Positions 6,237-8,192 of a DNA stretch of 8,192 nt are shown piece after piece. The position numbers were made by a program, and so were the translations under genes. This stretch comes from Gemmatimonadota bacterium (GTDB lineage: Bacteria > Gemmatimonadota > Gemmatimonadetes > Gemmatimonadales > Gemmatimonadaceae). The stretch lies in contig JARIET010000118.1 of the NCBI GenBank assembly GCA_031127185.1, positions 1 to 8,192 on the forward strand. Direction: 5' to 3'. Numbering within the stretch: the stretch's first letter is position 1; each line of letters begins with the position of its first letter. Under the pieces are notes generated by a model. The model was not told the DNA's origin and did no database searches. It worked only from the letters and a program-made list of their open reading frames with translations.

Positions 6237-7319
6237 ATGAAACAGATTCTCGCGCCTCTCGCGCTCATCGCCGCTGCGGCCGGCCCCATCGCCGCACAGG
6301 GACTGGGTGAGACGTCCGTCATCGCCGGTCCGCAGTACGTGAACTACAAAATCGGCACGGGCACCGGCCAAAAGACCGTCACCCAGATGTCGGTGCCGAT
6401 TGCCTTCATCTTTCCCCTCACCGAGCGGTTCAGCTTTGACATCTCGACGTCGTACGCCGACAGTCGTGTGAGCGCTGCGGGTGTGGAGTCAAGCAAGATT
6501 TCCGGGCTGACGGACACGCAACTCCGCGCCAACCTTGGCCTGTTCGACAACACGGCGGTGTTCACGCTCGGCGCGAACATTGCGACCGGGATGTACAAGG
6601 TGCCCGATGCCCAGCAGGAAGCGGCTGGTCAGATCGGCAGCGATTTCCTCCTGTATCCGGTGTCGTCGATGGGCAGCGGCAACGCCGTTACCGGCGGTGT
6701 GGCCATCGCCAGGACGCTCGGGGAATGGAACCTGGGTTTCGGTGGAAGCTTCCGTTATTCGTCGCCGTTCGATGCGTATCAGGTGCAGAACGAGGTGCTG
6801 CGGTTCGAGCCGGGGAGTGAGTCGCGCTTCCGCGTGGGACTCGATCGCAGCATTGGCGACGGTCGCATCTCGCTCGGCGGCACGTACTCGATGTTCACCG
6901 ACGACAAGGCCGATTCCACGACGTTTGCGACGGGCGCGCGGACGATGGGACAGGCCGCGATCCATATGCCCACGTCCATGGGTGAGTGGACGCTCACTGC
7001 GTGGGACCTGTATCGTGCCGAGGGCCAGGTGATCGGGTCGACGTCACCCTGGGAGAACATCTCGAATGTGAACCTCGCGGTCGGGTTCAGCGTGGGAAGC
7101 GTGTATGTGCAACCCAGCGCTGAGGGTCGGTTCTGGATGCGCAACGGTGAAAAGGCCGGCATGGTCGGCAGCGGCGGCATGCGTTTCCGATTTGACCTGG
7201 CCGGCCTCTCGGTGAATCCGTCGGTGACATACTCAATGGGCAATGTGTATCCCGCCGGCAGTGTGACGTCGATTGACGTGAGCGGCCTTCGGGGATCGCT
7301 GCTGATTCGACTGAGGTGA
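6237..7319 (+). CDS. Predicted outer-membrane beta-barrel protein
   Basis: A 360-residue exported protein. Residues 1-20 form a signal peptide (MKQ, then an Ala/Leu-rich core, cleavage after IAA before Gln21). The rest shows repeated amphipathic strands with alternating small or polar and hydrophobic residues, split by Gly/Asp/Asn turns, for example SVIAGPQYVNYKI (26-38), and later EWNLGFGGSFRYSS, GRISLGGTYSMF and SVYVQPSAEGRFWM. It ends in a strand, GLRGSLLIRLR. This is the pattern of a single-chain barrel of perhaps 12-16 strands, in the manner of outer-membrane transporter or channel families. I do not recognise a specific family. The last residue is Arg rather than the aromatic residue usual for barrel-assembly recognition. 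It is the final gene of the unit behind the CsgG-like protein, which could be its periplasmic partner. Confidence 0.75.
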   Translation: MKQILAPLALIAAAAGPIAAQGLGETSVIAGPQYVNYKIGTGTGQKTVTQMSVPIAFIFPLTERFSFDISTSYADSRVSAAGVESSKISGLTDTQLRANLGLFDNTAVFTLGANIATGMYKVPDAQQEAAGQIGSDFLLYPVSSMGSGNAVTGGVAIARTLGEWNLGFGGSFRYSSPFDAYQVQNEVLRFEPGSESRFRVGLDRSIGDGRISLGGTYSMFTDDKADSTTFATGARTMGQAAIHMPTSMGEWTLTAWDLYRAEGQVIGSTSPWENISNVNLAVGFSVGSVYVQPSAEGRFWMRNGEKAGMVGSGGMRFRFDLAGLSVNPSVTYSMGNVYPAGSVTSIDVSGLRGSLLIRLR

Positions 7320-7380
7320 GTTGTGGGTTGAGCGGCTGGAGTTGAGAGCGACTGGGGCTGGAGTTGTGAGTTGCGAGTTT
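7318..7380 (+). repeat. Degenerate GAGTTG heptad repeat
   Basis: GAGTTG occurs at 7318, 7339, 7361 and 7368, with variants GGGTTG at 7325 and GAGTTT at 7375. Spacings are 7, 14, 22, 7 and 7 bases, so the period is seven with one inserted base. Inside it an 11-base unit, GGCTGGAGTTG, is repeated at 7334-7344 and 7356-7366. The first copy overlaps the stop codon of the barrel gene and the last runs up to the terminator stem. No plausible protein is encoded here. Confidence 0.7.
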
Positions 7381-7415
7381 GGGGCGGCGCCGGTGGCGCC
7401 GCCCCGTTCGTTTCC
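7381..7415 (+). terminator. Intrinsic terminator of the barrel unit
   Basis: A perfect 11-base-pair stem, GGGGCGGCGCC at 7381-7391 with its complement at 7395-7405, closes a three-base loop and is followed by GTTCGTTTCC (7406-7415), a moderately T-rich tail. It sits about 60 bases after the barrel stop and before yebC, where a terminator would be expected. The tail is weak but the stem is very stable. Confidence 0.75.
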
Positions 7416-7418
7416 TCA

Positions 7419-7432
7419 CCGCCCTTCGGCGG
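7419..7432 (+). other. Second small hairpin upstream of yebC
   Basis: CCGCC at 7419-7423 pairs with GGCGG at 7428-7432 around a CTTC loop, followed by CTATCTTTC. It could be a back-up terminator for the barrel unit or, if transcription starts earlier, part of the yebC leader. A chance hairpin in GC-rich DNA is also possible. Confidence 0.35.
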
Positions 7433-7471
7433 CTATCTTTCGCTCTCGGGATTTCGCGCTTTACCGACCAT

Positions 7472-7490
7472 TATTACGCACGCGGACGAG
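7472..7490 (+). promoter_or_regulatory. Possible -10-like box and ribosome site of yebC
   Basis: The stretch just before yebC is locally AT-rich. TATTAC at 7472-7477 matches the -10 consensus at four of six positions, and GGACGAG at 7484-7490 is a weak Shine-Dalgarno four bases before the ATG. The two are so close that transcription from this box would start inside the ribosome site, so at most one assignment is likely right. No -35 box was found. Confidence 0.25.
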
Positions 7491-7494
7491 ACGC

Positions 7495-8192
7495 ATGGCT
7501 GGCCACAGCAAATGGAAGAACATCAAGCACTACAAGGCGGCGGCTGACGCCAAGCGTGGTGCCATTTTCACGAAACTGATTCGTGAAATCACGGTCGCAG
7601 CAAAGACGGGCGGCGGCGATCCCTCGGGGAACCCGCGCCTGCGCCTCGCGATCGAGACGGCCCGTGAGCAGTCGATGCCAAAGGACAACATCGAGCGCGC
7701 GATCAAGAAGGGGACCGGGGACCTCGAGGGAGTCGAGTACGTCGAGGTGACGTACGAAGCCTACGGGCCAGGCGGCGTGGCCCTCATGATTCAGGCACTC
7801 ACGGACAACCCAACCCGCACCGTGGCCGACGTGCGCGCCAAGCTGTCGCGCGGAAACGGCAATCTGGGCACGACAAACTCGGTCGCATTCATGTTCGACC
7901 GGAAAGGCCAGATTTTCGTTCCCGCCGAGGGAATTGAGGAGGATCTGGCGATGGAGAAGGCCCTCGAAGCCGGGGCGGAAGACTTTGCGCGCGACGGTGA
8001 CGTGTTCGTGGTCACGACGGCGATGTCGAACCTGCACGCGGTGAAGTCCGCGCTCGAGCTGGCTGGACTGAAGGCGGCGCAGGCAGAAATCTCATGGGTT
8101 CCGAAGTCCACGGTGCGCCTGGAGGGCGAGAACGCACAGGCGCTGGTGAAGCTGATTGAAGCGCTCGAAGACCTCGACGACGTGCAAAAGGT
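7495..8192 (+). CDS. yebC: YebC/PmpR/TACO1 family protein (3' end cut by window)
   Basis: The 232 visible residues cover nearly the whole family length of roughly 240-250; only the last few lie beyond the window. The start MAGHSKWKNIKH is the family signature, followed by AAADAKRGAIFTKLIREI, MPKDNIERAIKKG, YEAYGPGGVALM, DNPTRTVADVR and NSVAFMFDRKG. YebC-family proteins were first described as DNA-binding regulators (PmpR), while mitochondrial TACO1 and more recently bacterial members are linked to translation, notably of proline-rich stretches. They are cytoplasmic. The usual HRKG in the N-terminal loop is replaced by HYKA here. It follows a terminator and is likely transcribed separately from the barrel unit. 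In many bacteria ruvC follows yebC, which would be expected just outside the window. Confidence 0.96.
   Translation, partial: MAGHSKWKNIKHYKAAADAKRGAIFTKLIREITVAAKTGGGDPSGNPRLRLAIETAREQSMPKDNIERAIKKGTGDLEGVEYVEVTYEAYGPGGVALMIQALTDNPTRTVADVRAKLSRGNGNLGTTNSVAFMFDRKGQIFVPAEGIEEDLAMEKALEAGAEDFARDGDVFVVTTAMSNLHAVKSALELAGLKAAQAEISWVPKSTVRLEGENAQALVKLIEALEDLDDVQK

Noticed and set aside
7474..8037. Minus-strand open frame of about 187 codons opposite yebC
   Set aside because: yebC has unmistakable family motifs on the plus strand; the opposing frame shows no domain.

Overview
The window is a GC-rich bacterial chromosome segment with dense coding, strongly GC-biased third codon positions and several GTG starts. 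The gene set suggests a Gram-negative member of the Fibrobacterota-Chlorobiota-Bacteroidota-Gemmatimonadota group, most plausibly Gemmatimonadota: a PorX-type regulator, signal-peptide-bearing outer-membrane proteins, an MsbA-type exporter and a high-GC genome that does not look like Bacteroidota. This assignment is inference from gene content, not from a marker-gene comparison.

Layout. Positions 8-3452 hold a leftward two-gene unit: a PorX-like response regulator with a PglZ/alkaline-phosphatase-superfamily output domain (start at 3452), then, 10 bases downstream, a complete half-size ABC exporter of the MsbA/lipid-flippase type (1858 to 8). A short AT-rich island at 3463-3470 sits between this unit and a rightward 130-residue protein of unknown function (3477-3869). 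It carries a perfect TATAAT facing left and a TATACT facing right. They overlap by four bases and lie so close to the two start codons that one gene appears leaderless and the other nearly so.

Positions 3974-7319 hold a compact rightward unit of three genes with gaps of 10 and 12 bases: a solitary DnaB-type helicase core domain without the DnaB N-terminal domain, a secreted TPR/CsgG-like protein, and a predicted outer-membrane beta-barrel. At both internal junctions the upstream TAG stop codon lies inside the Shine-Dalgarno sequence of the next gene. The unit ends in a degenerate GAGTTG-type heptad repeat (7318-7380) and a strong perfect-stem hairpin terminator (7381-7405). After a second small hairpin comes yebC (7495 onward), cut by the window edge just short of its end.

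The theme of the window is the cell envelope: a PorX-type signalling protein co-transcribed with an inner-membrane lipid exporter, diverging from a small unknown gene, next to a unit coding for two exported proteins. The odd member is the cytoplasmic DnaB-like ATPase heading the secreted-protein unit. No RNA genes, insertion sequences, CRISPR arrays or prophage genes were seen.
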